A DNA stretch of 39,308 nucleotides from Oxalobacteraceae bacterium. Lineage in GTDB: Bacteria; Pseudomonadota; Gammaproteobacteria; Burkholderiales; Burkholderiaceae_D. The stretch spans positions 1-39,308 of the forward strand of contig CANHZI010000019.1 of assembly GCA_947464955.1 (NCBI GenBank), written 5' to 3'. Of the stretch, positions 1 through 8,290 are shown in pieces. Within the stretch, counting starts at the first letter, position 1. The number at the start of each line of letters is the position of its first letter. The position numbers were made by a program, and so were the translations under genes. The notes under the pieces were generated by a model. It had not been told where the DNA came from. It saw only the letters and a list, made by a program, of their open reading frames with translations, and made no database searches.

Positions 1-94
1 CATGTTCACGACAAAGTTCTGGGATTGGAGAGCCAGCTTCTGCCTGCTTCAGGATTGCGATAATCTGGCTGTCGGTGTAACGGGATGTCTTCAT
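1..94 (-). CDS. IS3-family transposase OrfA, N-terminal fragment
   Basis: The minus strand from 94 down to the window edge encodes MKTSRYTDSQIIAILKQAEA followed by GSPIPELCREHG. This is the start of the helix-turn-helix protein OrfA (InsE-like, HTH_8/transposase_8 family) of IS3 elements, which binds the terminal repeats and is fused to the DDE catalytic part (OrfB) by programmed frameshifting. The start ATG at 92-94 is preceded on the minus strand by AGAGG about 6 bases away. Only ~31 codons are visible, so nothing can be said about whether the element is intact. The ORF track misses it because it is too short. Confidence 0.8.
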   Translation of the reverse strand, partial: MKTSRYTDSQIIAILKQAEAGSPIPELCREH

Positions 95-164
95 GTAAAA
101 CCTCTAAAAATCAAATTTAGAAAATTCTACTTATAAGTCCGATTATTTGTTGGGGGGATTACCA
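1..164 (-). mobile_element. End of an IS3-family insertion sequence (partial)
   Basis: The first ~164 bases hold the 5' end of a transposase gene on the minus strand and its upstream leader. Read on the minus strand, the probable element tip at about 164 starts with TGGTAATCCCCCC. A 5'-TG end and a C-run a few bases in are usual for IS3-family terminal inverted repeats. The other end lies outside the window, so neither the inverted repeat partner nor the target-site duplication can be checked. The tip falls only 18 bases before the first possible start of the next gene. Confidence 0.6.
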
Positions 165-226
165 TCCGAAATAAAATTTCGGTGCGATCAGTCAAGCAAA
201 AGGCATCAAATACATCAACGAGGAAA

Positions 227-994
227 ATGAAAAAAATTACTTTTTCAGTATTTGTGGTTCTAGTTTCTCTTGCTGCTTGCTTTCTATTTGCAACATCTAT
301 CAAACAAAGCACGCCTAAGGAAGTTAGCAGGCCTGAAAATCAATCACAAGAACGTCCGTTTAATCCGAAGGCTTGTATAAAGGGCAGCGATAACAATATT
401 TACCTCGCGATTCGAGAGGCCGTTTTCAAACTACGAATTGACGAAAATCTCCCGCTGTATTCCATTAACCGAGCACGTCAAGATTCTAAGCTAAAGTTTC
501 CGGAACCGATCGATCGATCAGAATCGGAGGGTTGTTTAGCAAATCCGCTCCAAGTTTATAGTTTTCAATACAACGGAATTGGAACAATCTACGCTGAGGA
601 TTACACTCAATCAGCTTTACGATACGAATCTGAATTCACCTCTCTAATGAACGGAAAACATAAAGAAAAAGGACGCTGCGAAAAATGGCCAGTAGATTCC
701 CGGTTTACTGTCTGTCACCATCGCGACACTAAAATACAAGCCGTCGACCTTCATACAATTTACCAAGTGGATCCTTCCATCTATCCAACCCCAGACGGGC
801 GACCTTTTACTATATACTGTGATGATCATATTAACTTGGAAAATTGCAAATATACGTACAAGGTTGGCGATAAATTTGTGATTACAGTCAGGTTGCATGG
901 TACTGGTGTTTTCAGAGCAATTTCTGATGACGTCGAACGACGTTGGACTTTGGATTCATTGATCGTAAAAAATTATCGATGGGCCTCAAGATAG
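227..994 (+). CDS. Unrecognised Cys-rich lipoprotein or membrane-anchored protein
   Basis: I do not recognise a family. The ORF is open from a GTG at 182, but an ATG at 227 begins a cleaner N-terminus (MKKITFSVFVVLVSLAAC) with lysines, a hydrophobic stretch and a lipobox-like LAAC. That favours 227 as the start and a lipoprotein or an N-terminal membrane anchor as the topology. The spacing of the purine-rich AGG to 227 is short (3 bases), so the start is uncertain. The rest (~230 residues) is polar and should be periplasmic. Six cysteines after the anchor suggest disulfides. The gene is AT-rich compared with its neighbours and sits directly against an IS end, so its native promoter may have been displaced. 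The next gene is convergent. Confidence 0.6.
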   Translation: MKKITFSVFVVLVSLAACFLFATSIKQSTPKEVSRPENQSQERPFNPKACIKGSDNNIYLAIREAVFKLRIDENLPLYSINRARQDSKLKFPEPIDRSESEGCLANPLQVYSFQYNGIGTIYAEDYTQSALRYESEFTSLMNGKHKEKGRCEKWPVDSRFTVCHHRDTKIQAVDLHTIYQVDPSIYPTPDGRPFTIYCDDHINLENCKYTYKVGDKFVITVRLHGTGVFRAISDDVERRWTLDSLIVKNYRWASR

Positions 995-1054
995 CCTTTT
1001 AGGGGGCACTATGAGACTGTACCCACCCAACGATTCTGCTATCGAATTGCGGTT

Positions 1055-1068
1055 TGGTTGGCCAACCA
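1055..1068. repeat. Perfect 14-bp palindrome between convergent genes
   Basis: TGGTTGGCCAACCA is self-complementary and lies between two convergent genes. It may be part of a terminator structure or a protein site. There is no clear T-run, so no function is assigned. Confidence 0.35.
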
Positions 1069-1089
1069 TTTGCAAACGACTACCTTTGC

Positions 1090-2883
1090 TTATTTGCGAT
1101 CCCGCTGCCGCAACTCACGCTTTCTTGCATCAATTTCACTTTGCAAAACCAAGCCATGACTAGCCGGTGGTGGTGGCGCACTTGGTCTTTGTATCGATGG
1201 CACCCAAGGGTCGCGTAATGGTGTTTGTAGCGCCTCAGAGGTAGGCATGATGACGATGCCTGAAGTCAGCGGCTTAGGCGGTGCAGCGGATACGTTTAAT
1301 GTTGGCGCGCTTAGCTGTGCCGCTTTCAAATTGCCTCGATAAAACGCCTGCAGGTCAGCCTTGCTTGCGATGCGGGAAGCGTCGTCCAAATAAGTCATAT
1401 GCCCGCCCGCATAATTGCGCAACAAGATGCGATCCGGCATCGTTAGGCGTGTTAGATCTTGTTCAGTTTGGTAGAAAGGCGTTGCCAGATCGTGATAGCC
1501 ATTGAGTGCCAATACCCGCAATTGCGGATTGAGCTGCAAGGCCGCGCCTAGGTCTGGAATGCTGTCTGGCAGATCCTTACCAGCATGACGAAAATCCCAA
1601 TTTTCGATAGCGGTTCCCGATAACACATAAGTCGATGCATTGCGGTAGCGCAGTGTATCGCGCAGATAACTGGTGATGGCGCCAGAAAACGATGCAGTGA
1701 TCAGGGTACTTGAAGGATCACCCTCACTGGCCAAGGTACTGCCCAATGGCGCCGACACGCGGCCATCGTAGCGACCGAGTAAGGTACCTGAGATCAACTG
1801 GTTGCGGAACACGCCTGGTGGCATGTTGAAATTTTTCTGCCATGACGTTAGAGCCAGGCCAGTCGAGTCGCTCAGTAGCGGCAATAACTCGGTAGACGGA
1901 GCGCTGCCCGCTAACAGTAGATTGACTGCTGGTGCATAACGGCGAGCACTAAAGTCACGCATCTGAGCCATATAGGCGCTCACATCCTCTACCACAGGTC
2001 GGGTCAAACGATAGAATTGCCCTGTCGCCGCATAGCTAGGTAAAAAGCCGCTGCAACTTATACTAGCCTGTCCAACTACTCCGCAATTACTGTTGTAATT
2101 CATTGCAGGCGATTGCAACATCAGGCCCGTGAGTTTGACACCGGCACTCTCTAGCAGTGATGCCAACACGGCTGTGCGGGGCCCGCCGTAGGATTCTCCA
2201 AACAAATATTTGGGTGAAGATTGCCGCGCATTGACCGTGATGTATCGCTGTACAAAATCACGAAATACGGCTGCGTCAGCATCGACACTCCAAAAACTAC
2301 GATTAGTAAAAGGTGCTATCGCTTGCGACAACCCGGTACCGACTGCATCCACAAATACCAGATCGCTGGTATCTAACAAACTTTCAGCGTTGTCCACCAA
2401 AGCATAGGGACGCGCCACGGTGGTGGACGGCATACCGGTCGCCAGTCGTTTCGGGCCATAAGAACCTAAGTGCAGCCATATACTGGCTGAACCGGGGCCA
2501 CCGTTGTAAAAGAAAGTGATGGGTCGGTTGGCTGCGGCTTGATTATCGGCCGTATAAGCAACGTAAAAAAATGAAGCCTGATCCTGGCCCGTTCCATTTG
2601 CTTTCGCCGTCAAATGACCAGCTCTGGCAGTATAAGGAATGCTTACACCGCTCAGAGTGATACTGTGTGTCGTGGTCGCTGCAGCCTCAACTGCTGAGCT
2701 AAGCGACGCATTGGCAGTCGAGGAATAGCTTACCGTATCAACTAAGGTCCCCGGCAATTCCGCCACCGGTTCGACGGTACTAGCAGTGCTATTACCACTA
2801 TCACTACCTCCACCACAACCAATCAGGACTAACAGCAGCACGACCATGCCACCCTTTAGGCAATCATCTACAGATGTATTCAT
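1090..2883 (-). CDS. S10-family serine carboxypeptidase-like lipoprotein
   Basis: This is an alpha/beta-hydrolase peptidase of family S10, which removes C-terminal residues from peptides. The characteristic FFYNGGPGSAS segment (about residue 125) forms the oxyanion/substrate-binding part. The nucleophile Ser is in FGESYGGP (about 232), the Asp is probably in GYHDLATPF and the His in AGGHMTYLDD. The N-terminus has a hydrophobic run ending in LIGCGGGSDSG, a lipobox followed by a flexible Gly/Ser linker, so the enzyme should be lipid-anchored in the envelope. There are two tandem ATG codons (2886 and 2883); the GGAGG is 6 bases from the second and only 3 from the first, so 2883 is preferred. The C-terminus is a Pro-rich then charged tail. 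It is a single-gene unit. The family call is secure; exact specificity is not visible. Confidence 0.88.
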   Translation of the reverse strand: MNTSVDDCLKGGMVVLLLVLIGCGGGSDSGNSTASTVEPVAELPGTLVDTVSYSSTANASLSSAVEAAATTTHSITLSGVSIPYTARAGHLTAKANGTGQDQASFFYVAYTADNQAAANRPITFFYNGGPGSASIWLHLGSYGPKRLATGMPSTTVARPYALVDNAESLLDTSDLVFVDAVGTGLSQAIAPFTNRSFWSVDADAAVFRDFVQRYITVNARQSSPKYLFGESYGGPRTAVLASLLESAGVKLTGLMLQSPAMNYNSNCGVVGQASISCSGFLPSYAATGQFYRLTRPVVEDVSAYMAQMRDFSARRYAPAVNLLLAGSAPSTELLPLLSDSTGLALTSWQKNFNMPPGVFRNQLISGTLLGRYDGRVSAPLGSTLASEGDPSSTLITASFSGAITSYLRDTLRYRNASTYVLSGTAIENWDFRHAGKDLPDSIPDLGAALQLNPQLRVLALNGYHDLATPFYQTEQDLTRLTMPDRILLRNYAGGHMTYLDDASRIASKADLQAFYRGNLKAAQLSAPTLNVSAAPPKPLTSGIVIMPTSEALQTPLRDPWVPSIQRPSAPPPPASHGLVLQSEIDARKRELRQRDRK

Positions 2884-3112
2884 CATCTACCTCCAGGCAC
2901 ATAAATATTGAGTAAATGCAGCGCTACTTGTTCCGAATACTTTTTAGCAAATCGAAAACACGGCGCGATCAATAAACGGACATTACAGAAAGGCATTTCT
3001 TGTTTGGCATGTTTGCTTGCGTTCAAGCATAGCTTGCCGCTCAATAGAAAATCCTTTGCAGGTCAAGTACTGTTCTGGCTGTCTAACAATAAGCGTTCGC
3101 GAATACAAAGGT

Positions 3113-4120
3113 TCACCACTTGGTTCCTATCCCCAATTTATAGCTATGGTTTTTCAGATTCCCCCCTGAGAATCCAATCACATCCACGATCAGTTTGCCC
3201 GTGAGATAAATTTGTGCATTAAGTTGATAGCGCAATCCGGCCTCTGATTGCAGGATCAATTTGACCGGAATGTTTTGCGGGAAAAGAACGTCAGCTTTAG
3301 CATAGACGTCCCATTTTTCATTCTCAAATTTGCGTTTGTATTCTGTCGAAAGCAACCATGTGTTGAGCCCTACCTGTGTAGGACGACTACCAATCACTAA
3401 CTTATTGTAGGTAGCGATGACTTCCCAGCTGCCACTCTCGTCCTTCCATAGCTTTCGACCTAAACCTAAACCGTTATAGTGTAGATCACTATCTGCGGTC
3501 ACGCGGTCACGCTGATAGAAGCTATTGCCGCGTGTGAACCACGCTGGGGTCAGAAAATAGTCAACTGAGTACTCGAGCTTTTGACTGTCCTCTGTTTTCT
3601 CACCATCTTCGCTATCGTTGCGTTTCTTGACGTCAACCGTATGACGCCAGGCATTATGTTGGACGGTGAGATTGAGATCGACCTCGGCATAACGTGTTTG
3701 GGTTTTATTCTGAAGACTTTCGATACTGGCCTCGGCACGTCCATGAAAGGATTGTTGCTTAAGCGGATCAGTGTTTTCTACATTCTCTGATTTTTCAAAT
3801 CCTATCTCGCTAAGCGCTATCGATTTACCCGCGATCAGTGCATATCCGGGTGTATCGCTCTGTAGATTCGTTTTCAAGATTTGGCCAGACTTCAAACGAA
3901 GATCAATCGCGCCGTCGGTGACGATACTGCCGACACTATCTAAATTGATAGTTAGCTCGCCTGCATACTCGGTCTTGAGCACTAATTTATTTGCACCGAT
4001 TCTAAGCAGCTGACCACTTAAGAGATCGGCGTTCTTCAGATGAACAGTGTCTGCCAAAACGCCCTTGCCAAGGCTAGTGAGTAGTATGCATGCAATACAG
4101 TGATGCAAAATTAGTCGCAT
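3113..4120 (-). CDS. DUF481-family outer-membrane beta-barrel protein
   Basis: After a signal peptide (MRLILHHCIACILLTSLGKG, cut near VLA-DT) comes a short N-terminal domain rich in beta structure, with LKNADLLSGQLLRIGANKLVLKT and a second similar strand set (residues ~20-95 of the mature part). A ~220-residue C-terminal region of alternating polar/hydrophobic strands ends in YKLGIGTKW, with an aromatic last residue as in outer-membrane barrels. DUF481 proteins (E. coli YdiY is one) are salt-induced or of unknown transport function. The ORF can start at GTG 4174 or ATG 4165, but the extra residues are basic and polar and would spoil the signal peptide, so ATG 4120 is preferred. It is transcribed alone. 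Confidence 0.75.
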   Translation of the reverse strand: MRLILHHCIACILLTSLGKGVLADTVHLKNADLLSGQLLRIGANKLVLKTEYAGELTINLDSVGSIVTDGAIDLRLKSGQILKTNLQSDTPGYALIAGKSIALSEIGFEKSENVENTDPLKQQSFHGRAEASIESLQNKTQTRYAEVDLNLTVQHNAWRHTVDVKKRNDSEDGEKTEDSQKLEYSVDYFLTPAWFTRGNSFYQRDRVTADSDLHYNGLGLGRKLWKDESGSWEVIATYNKLVIGSRPTQVGLNTWLLSTEYKRKFENEKWDVYAKADVLFPQNIPVKLILQSEAGLRYQLNAQIYLTGKLIVDVIGFSGGNLKNHSYKLGIGTKW

Positions 4121-4441
4121 CTGCTCACGCTTTGTCGCGATCGCGAAACAAAACTTCTTTGTCATTGAAAGCACACTTTGAAATGTTTAGATGGCCTCGA
4201 TTGTATCGAAGTCTTTGAAACTCTGAGCAGCCTAAATAGCAATAAAGCGTGATTTATCTACAAGTTGCAACAAAGCCTATTTCACCTTAAATACCAAACA
4301 AAGCATGTTGTAAATGCCGAACATAACAACGCGCTACCCTCGCCTTGCAGAATGAGGGAGCGTATATTGGCGTGGCTGCAAACTGATAGTCATCGTTTAT
4401 TTCAAAAATATATCACTTGAAAAAGTAAAGAAGGAGACTCT
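4121..4441. other. Divergent intergenic region
   Basis: This holds the leaders of the DUF481 gene (minus) and the small membrane protein gene (plus). It is AT-rich. A weak inverted repeat CCCTC/GAGGG sits near 4337-4358. I see no promoter pair good enough to call and no coding sequence. Confidence 0.4.
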
Positions 4442-5005
4442 ATGAACTTACTACAACTCTGGCTACCAATCATCGTCAGTGCAGTCGGCATCTTCATCGC
4501 CAGCAGCCTGATTCATATGGTATTTAAATGGCACAATTCTGAATATAAGCCTCTGCCGAACGATGACGCCGTGCGTGCCGTTCTGAATGCAGCACAATTG
4601 GCACCTGGTCTATATAGCACTCCGCATTGCGTTGATATGAAAGACATGCAGAGTCCAGATATGCAGCAAAAGATGAAAGAAGGTCCGGTCGCTTTAATCA
4701 CTTTGCGCAAACCAGGTTTGCCTGAGATGGGAAAATACATGGTGCAATGGTTCTTGCTGAACATCGGCATCGCCGCACTTGGTGGTCTGCTGGCGCTGCA
4801 AACGATGGGGCTACACGCGAATCCTCACTATGCAGGTCATTTTGTCGGTTTGTTTTCTTTAATCGTCTATGGCGCAGGTAGTGTGCAAGAGTCGATCTGG
4901 ATGGGGCGTCCATGGAGCGCAACATTCAAAAATCTACTCGATGCGTTGATCTATGGCGTAGTTAGCGCTGTCGCGTTTTGGCAATTATGGCCAGTGGCCG
5001 CTTAG
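4442..5005 (+). CDS. Conserved small integral membrane protein, function unknown
   Basis: The protein has 187 residues, with one N-terminal hydrophobic helix (about 5-27), a ~70-residue soluble segment (containing YKPLPNDDAVRAVLNAAQLAPG), then three more helices (about 98-120, 129-148 and 165-185). It looks like a conserved proteobacterial hypothetical membrane protein; I cannot give a function. The start is well supported: AAGGAG lies 7 bases before the ATG. It is a single-gene unit, since a strong terminator follows 40 bases after the stop. Confidence 0.8.
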   Translation: MNLLQLWLPIIVSAVGIFIASSLIHMVFKWHNSEYKPLPNDDAVRAVLNAAQLAPGLYSTPHCVDMKDMQSPDMQQKMKEGPVALITLRKPGLPEMGKYMVQWFLLNIGIAALGGLLALQTMGLHANPHYAGHFVGLFSLIVYGAGSVQESIWMGRPWSATFKNLLDALIYGVVSAVAFWQLWPVAA

Positions 5006-5045
5006 GGCGTTGCCACAGTCGCTTATTGCGCCCAACACATATTTC

Positions 5046-5085
5046 AAAATAACGGCATCCAGTTTGGTTTGGATGCCGTTATTTT
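5046..5085 (+). terminator. Strong intrinsic terminator
   Basis: There is a perfect 16-bp stem (AAAATAACGGCATCCA with its exact complement) around an 8-base loop, ending in ATTTT. It sits just after the membrane protein gene. The A-run on the left arm and T-run on the right would let it work on both strands, but only the plus-strand gene ends here. Confidence 0.85.
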
Positions 5086-5195
5086 GAGGATGAAGCATCT
5101 CGCTGCAAGCTGCCAGCACCATTACACTTCTGCCTTTGTTGAACAGATCAAGTTCAACCCTTACTGATTTGAACAACAAGCAGAGGACACAGACT

Positions 5196-5702
5196 ATGAC
5201 ACTGTCGCCAACAACACTTTTTCCATCGGTGGGCATTGGCCTGCTTTCCCGTATTTTGCTTTTATTTAGTTTATTGATCTCTAGCCTGTTGACACCTGCG
5301 TTGGCCCACGCTCAAGCAGAAGAGCAAGAAGTGCGCGCAGCAGTTAACGGTCTATACCGTGCTTTGAGCGATCAAGATGCAACAGCCTTCTCCACTTACT
5401 TGATGCCGCAAGGATTCACGGAATTCAATCCCGACTGGCCTGGTGTCCGTCGCCTCGATATGAAGGTTTTCAAAAGTATCTTCGAGTCCGGTGCAAAAAT
5501 TGACTTAAGTGTCGCTGAGCTTCAAGTGCATTTAATATCAGCCGGAAACGCAGTTACCACTGGCTACCGTGTAGGCACCATCACCCCGCCCGGTGGTGTC
5601 GCCATCAAAAGCCGTTTAGCGCTGACCATGATTTGGGCTAAGCATCTGGTGCAATGGAAACTACAACACGTCCATTTGTCAGAGGAGAAATCTGATCAGT
5701 AG
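5196..5702 (+). CDS. Secreted NTF2-like / SnoaL-like domain protein
   Basis: The ORF track opens at a TTG (5136), but ATG 5196 has AGAGGA 8 bases upstream and begins a long signal peptide (MTLSPTTLF...) ending in PALAHAQA. The mature part of ~128 residues starts with EEQEVRAAVNGLYRALSDQD, the first helix typical of the NTF2-like/DUF4440 cone fold. An aromatic-rich FTEFNPDWPG loop and C-terminal strands (ALTMIWAKHLVQWKLQHVHL) follow. Such proteins bind small ligands in a pocket, and some are enzymes. No catalytic residues are obvious, so the role is open. It has a strong terminator upstream, so it is transcribed on its own or with the RCC1 gene 144 bases downstream. Confidence 0.72.
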   Translation: MTLSPTTLFPSVGIGLLSRILLLFSLLISSLLTPALAHAQAEEQEVRAAVNGLYRALSDQDATAFSTYLMPQGFTEFNPDWPGVRRLDMKVFKSIFESGAKIDLSVAELQVHLISAGNAVTTGYRVGTITPPGGVAIKSRLALTMIWAKHLVQWKLQHVHLSEEKSDQ

Positions 5703-5845
5703 AGGTCCAACATTTCAAGCATGACTGCTCAACGAGGCACACGTCATAATCAGCACAGGAAACCAACACTTAGCGGCAAGCCACATCCTCAACGCATAGA
5801 ATTCATCCTAGAATAGCGACATCAAACTCGCTCTAGAGGCATTTT

Positions 5846-6970
5846 ATGCGCACATCATTCAAGCGAACCAGCGCGTTCGCCGCCCCTTTCATCTTTTTCA
5901 TTGCCCTCGTCTTAATGGCGCCCGCCTCGGCCAGCGAGGTGGTCAAAGTCACTGGCGAAGGGAACAAGGTTTTGCTTCTCGACGACGGTAGTGTGATCAC
6001 TTGGAAAAACGCGAAAGATGGCTTGGTCAAAGTTAAACTGCCAGCAAAAGCTGTCGACATTGCATCAGGCGCTCGCCAATACGCCGTACTCGAGGATGGC
6101 AGTCTATATAGCTGGGATGTGCAGAATAATGAAGCGGCAAGTCAGTTCTTGGCGGTCAAAGACGTCAAGAATATTCAAGTCGCGGGGGCTACGGTCTTAG
6201 TCCTCTTGCGTGATGGACAGGTCATGGCCTGGGGGCCACGCGGCAGTGGCTTGATTGGCGATGGCTTACATCCTAAGCGTTATCTTGAGGATGGTCCTCC
6301 CGCGAAAAATCCTGTCTTGGTGCCGAATGTCAGTCGCGTCATCCAGCTTTCGGTTGGCTATTCTCATGCCTTAGCCTTAACCGAAGATCATCGCGTATTG
6401 GCATGGGGCTCAAACTTCTACGGTGCCTTGGGCCGCGAGCCTCGTCGCGAGCTACCTATAGACTCGGCTGAAGAAATTCCTGGCTTGGGCGATGTCGTCG
6501 CCGTGGTTGCAGGCAATGGCGTTTCTAGCGCGCTCAAGAAAGACGGCACAGTTTGGGTCTGGGGCGCTAACTGGCATGCGCAGTTTGGCAATGGCGATCG
6601 AACCGATCCACCCGGCGTTGGCTATGGCTATGTGCTGACACCGCAACAAGTTAAGGGCATCAATAATGTCACGCATCTGACATTAGGGCTGGCGGGCCGA
6701 CATACGATGGTGTTACTCAAAGATGGCAGTCTGCGCGCTTGGGGCAATACAGATTGGGGACAAATTGGGGCCGGTGTTAGTGGCACATTTCAAGAGAAGC
6801 CAGTCACGCCTAAAATTAACAATATCAAGAGTGTTTTCGCGGTTGGCAACAATACTTTCGCTGTCAAAAAAGATGGTAGTTTCTGGGCTTGGGGCTCAGG
6901 TGATAGAGGAAGCTGGCCATTTACAAAAAACACTAAAATCCCAGAGAAAATCGAGATTCCTTCCAACTAA
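5846..6970 (+). CDS. Secreted RCC1-repeat beta-propeller protein
   Basis: A signal peptide (cut near APASA-SEV) precedes repeated units, each carrying a Trp-Gly or similar pair after a small hydrophobic strand: VITWKN, LYSWDV, VMAWGP, VLAWGS, VWVWGA, LRAWGN and FWAWGS. These are seven copies at ~45-55-residue spacing, and the second half of each often shows the alpha-tubulin-suppressor/RCC1 signature (YGALG, HAQFGNG, WGQIGAG). Seven copies match one complete seven-bladed propeller. The family is a protein-interaction scaffold; in bacteria secreted versions are of unknown function. The first two blades are the least canonical, lacking the G after W. It is convergent with the acyltransferase gene downstream. 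Confidence 0.9.
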   Translation: MRTSFKRTSAFAAPFIFFIALVLMAPASASEVVKVTGEGNKVLLLDDGSVITWKNAKDGLVKVKLPAKAVDIASGARQYAVLEDGSLYSWDVQNNEAASQFLAVKDVKNIQVAGATVLVLLRDGQVMAWGPRGSGLIGDGLHPKRYLEDGPPAKNPVLVPNVSRVIQLSVGYSHALALTEDHRVLAWGSNFYGALGREPRRELPIDSAEEIPGLGDVVAVVAGNGVSSALKKDGTVWVWGANWHAQFGNGDRTDPPGVGYGYVLTPQQVKGINNVTHLTLGLAGRHTMVLLKDGSLRAWGNTDWGQIGAGVSGTFQEKPVTPKINNIKSVFAVGNNTFAVKKDGSFWAWGSGDRGSWPFTKNTKIPEKIEIPSN

Positions 6971-7023
6971 AGCTTGCTCAGCTTGAGGGGCAAGCGCGTG
7001 TTTGTTTACGCCACCGCGTTCGT

Positions 7024-8109
7024 CTACGCACTCACTCGCTTGGCAAGCTTAGCGCCGAGCGCGATGAAAGGCTTCTCTATAAATCGGTGACAGCACCAAC
7101 TGATCGCGAGTACGGCCAAAAATATCAGGAAAAGGAAAGTCGCCTGATATTCGCTATGGAGATTTCCAAGATTGCGCGAAATTGCTAGCGCGGCGACGAT
7201 GATCCCCATATGAACTAAGTAAATCGAGTACGAGACATCACCTAGCTCAACTAAAAATTTGGGCAAGCACCATCCTTTTAATTTTTCTATTCCTATCAAA
7301 CCGTAAATGATAAAAGCACTGCCAAGGCCAAAGCTCAAGGTGCGGGGGCTTGATGTCAAAAGCCCCTGCTGTAAGGTTTGATATGCGCCAATGAAGAATA
7401 AAATGAGTCCAACGAACAATACCAGTACCGGCAAATATAGGGATTCACGCCGGATTAAGAAAAACACCACACATCCAAACAAAAATTCCAATAACATCGG
7501 ATCTAGGATGATGTCGCGAACGTAGCCCGTGGGCAGAAACTCTGTCGCATACCATGCAAAGGGTAGCAAAAACCAAATGAGCAGGCACACGAAGTAGCGA
7601 GCACGAAAGAAAAACAAGATACATGCCATCGAAGCATAAAAATACATTTCGAAAGCTAAACTCCAGGCTTGCGGCACCACGTCGTTGTACTTATTTACCA
7701 GCCAAAAATTCTTCAACAAGGTTTGAAAATTGTTCTCAATAAAATCGATATTGAGTCCTTTTGTGCAGCAAAAAATGACGAGAAAAACAGTCCAATATAA
7801 GGGATAGATTCGAAACAAGCGACGAACCAGAAAACTCAAACTCAACTGTAGATTAGATACCTGTGCAGATTGGACCAGGTGCTTTTGTGCAGCAGTGCAG
7901 ATCACAAGTCCTGAAATAACGAAGAAAATATCGACACCCGCATAAGCGAAGGTATGGATTAATCCCCCACCTAAGTACTCAGGCAAATTAATGGAAGATA
8001 AGGCAAGAGTGTGCCCAACCACGACTAATAAAGCCGCTACGGCACGCATTGCTTGAACGTTCAGGAGGGTTGTTGGATTCGCATCGACTGCAGACGAAGT
8101 GCTATGCAT
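7024..8109 (-). CDS. Acyltransferase-3 family membrane protein (OafA/YrhL-like)
   Basis: This is an integral membrane O-acyltransferase that moves acetyl or other acyl groups onto envelope sugars such as O-antigen or exopolysaccharide. The N-terminus has the family's hallmark LNVQAMRAVAALLVVVGH, with Arg and His spaced as in the proposed active site. About ten hydrophobic helices follow, with DIFFVISGLVI and the late YSIYLVHMGII motif. The ORF extends to 8268, but the extra 53 residues show no membrane or family features; ATG 8109 (MHSTSSAVDANPT) gives a normal N-terminus. It is not next to recognisable polysaccharide genes, so the acceptor cannot be named. Confidence 0.88.
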   Translation of the reverse strand: MHSTSSAVDANPTTLLNVQAMRAVAALLVVVGHTLALSSINLPEYLGGGLIHTFAYAGVDIFFVISGLVICTAAQKHLVQSAQVSNLQLSLSFLVRRLFRIYPLYWTVFLVIFCCTKGLNIDFIENNFQTLLKNFWLVNKYNDVVPQAWSLAFEMYFYASMACILFFFRARYFVCLLIWFLLPFAWYATEFLPTGYVRDIILDPMLLEFLFGCVVFFLIRRESLYLPVLVLFVGLILFFIGAYQTLQQGLLTSSPRTLSFGLGSAFIIYGLIGIEKLKGWCLPKFLVELGDVSYSIYLVHMGIIVAALAISRNLGNLHSEYQATFLFLIFLAVLAISWCCHRFIEKPFIALGAKLAKRVSA

Positions 8110-8290
8110 TCTTATTCTCGCTTTTGTTATCCCGCCATTATAGCGATACCAGCAGGATACTTCGAGCGCTAAACTCGGCAACAATATAGCCTTCCAAGCG
8201 CAAGCCCTCAATCTGATGTGATCATAGCCACAACAACCATGAGGGCTTTCGCTCTGTTCTACCAACAAAAATCAAGATTAAAGCCGGACG

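Noticed and set aside
2908-3204. Plus-strand ORF of 98 codons between the S10 and DUF481 genes
   Set aside because: Overlaps the end of DUF481 on the other strand, no ribosome site and no family resemblance.
6972-6995. GCTTGC/GCAAGC hairpin between the RCC1 and acyltransferase genes
   Set aside because: Only 6 bp and no T-run, so not listed as a terminator.
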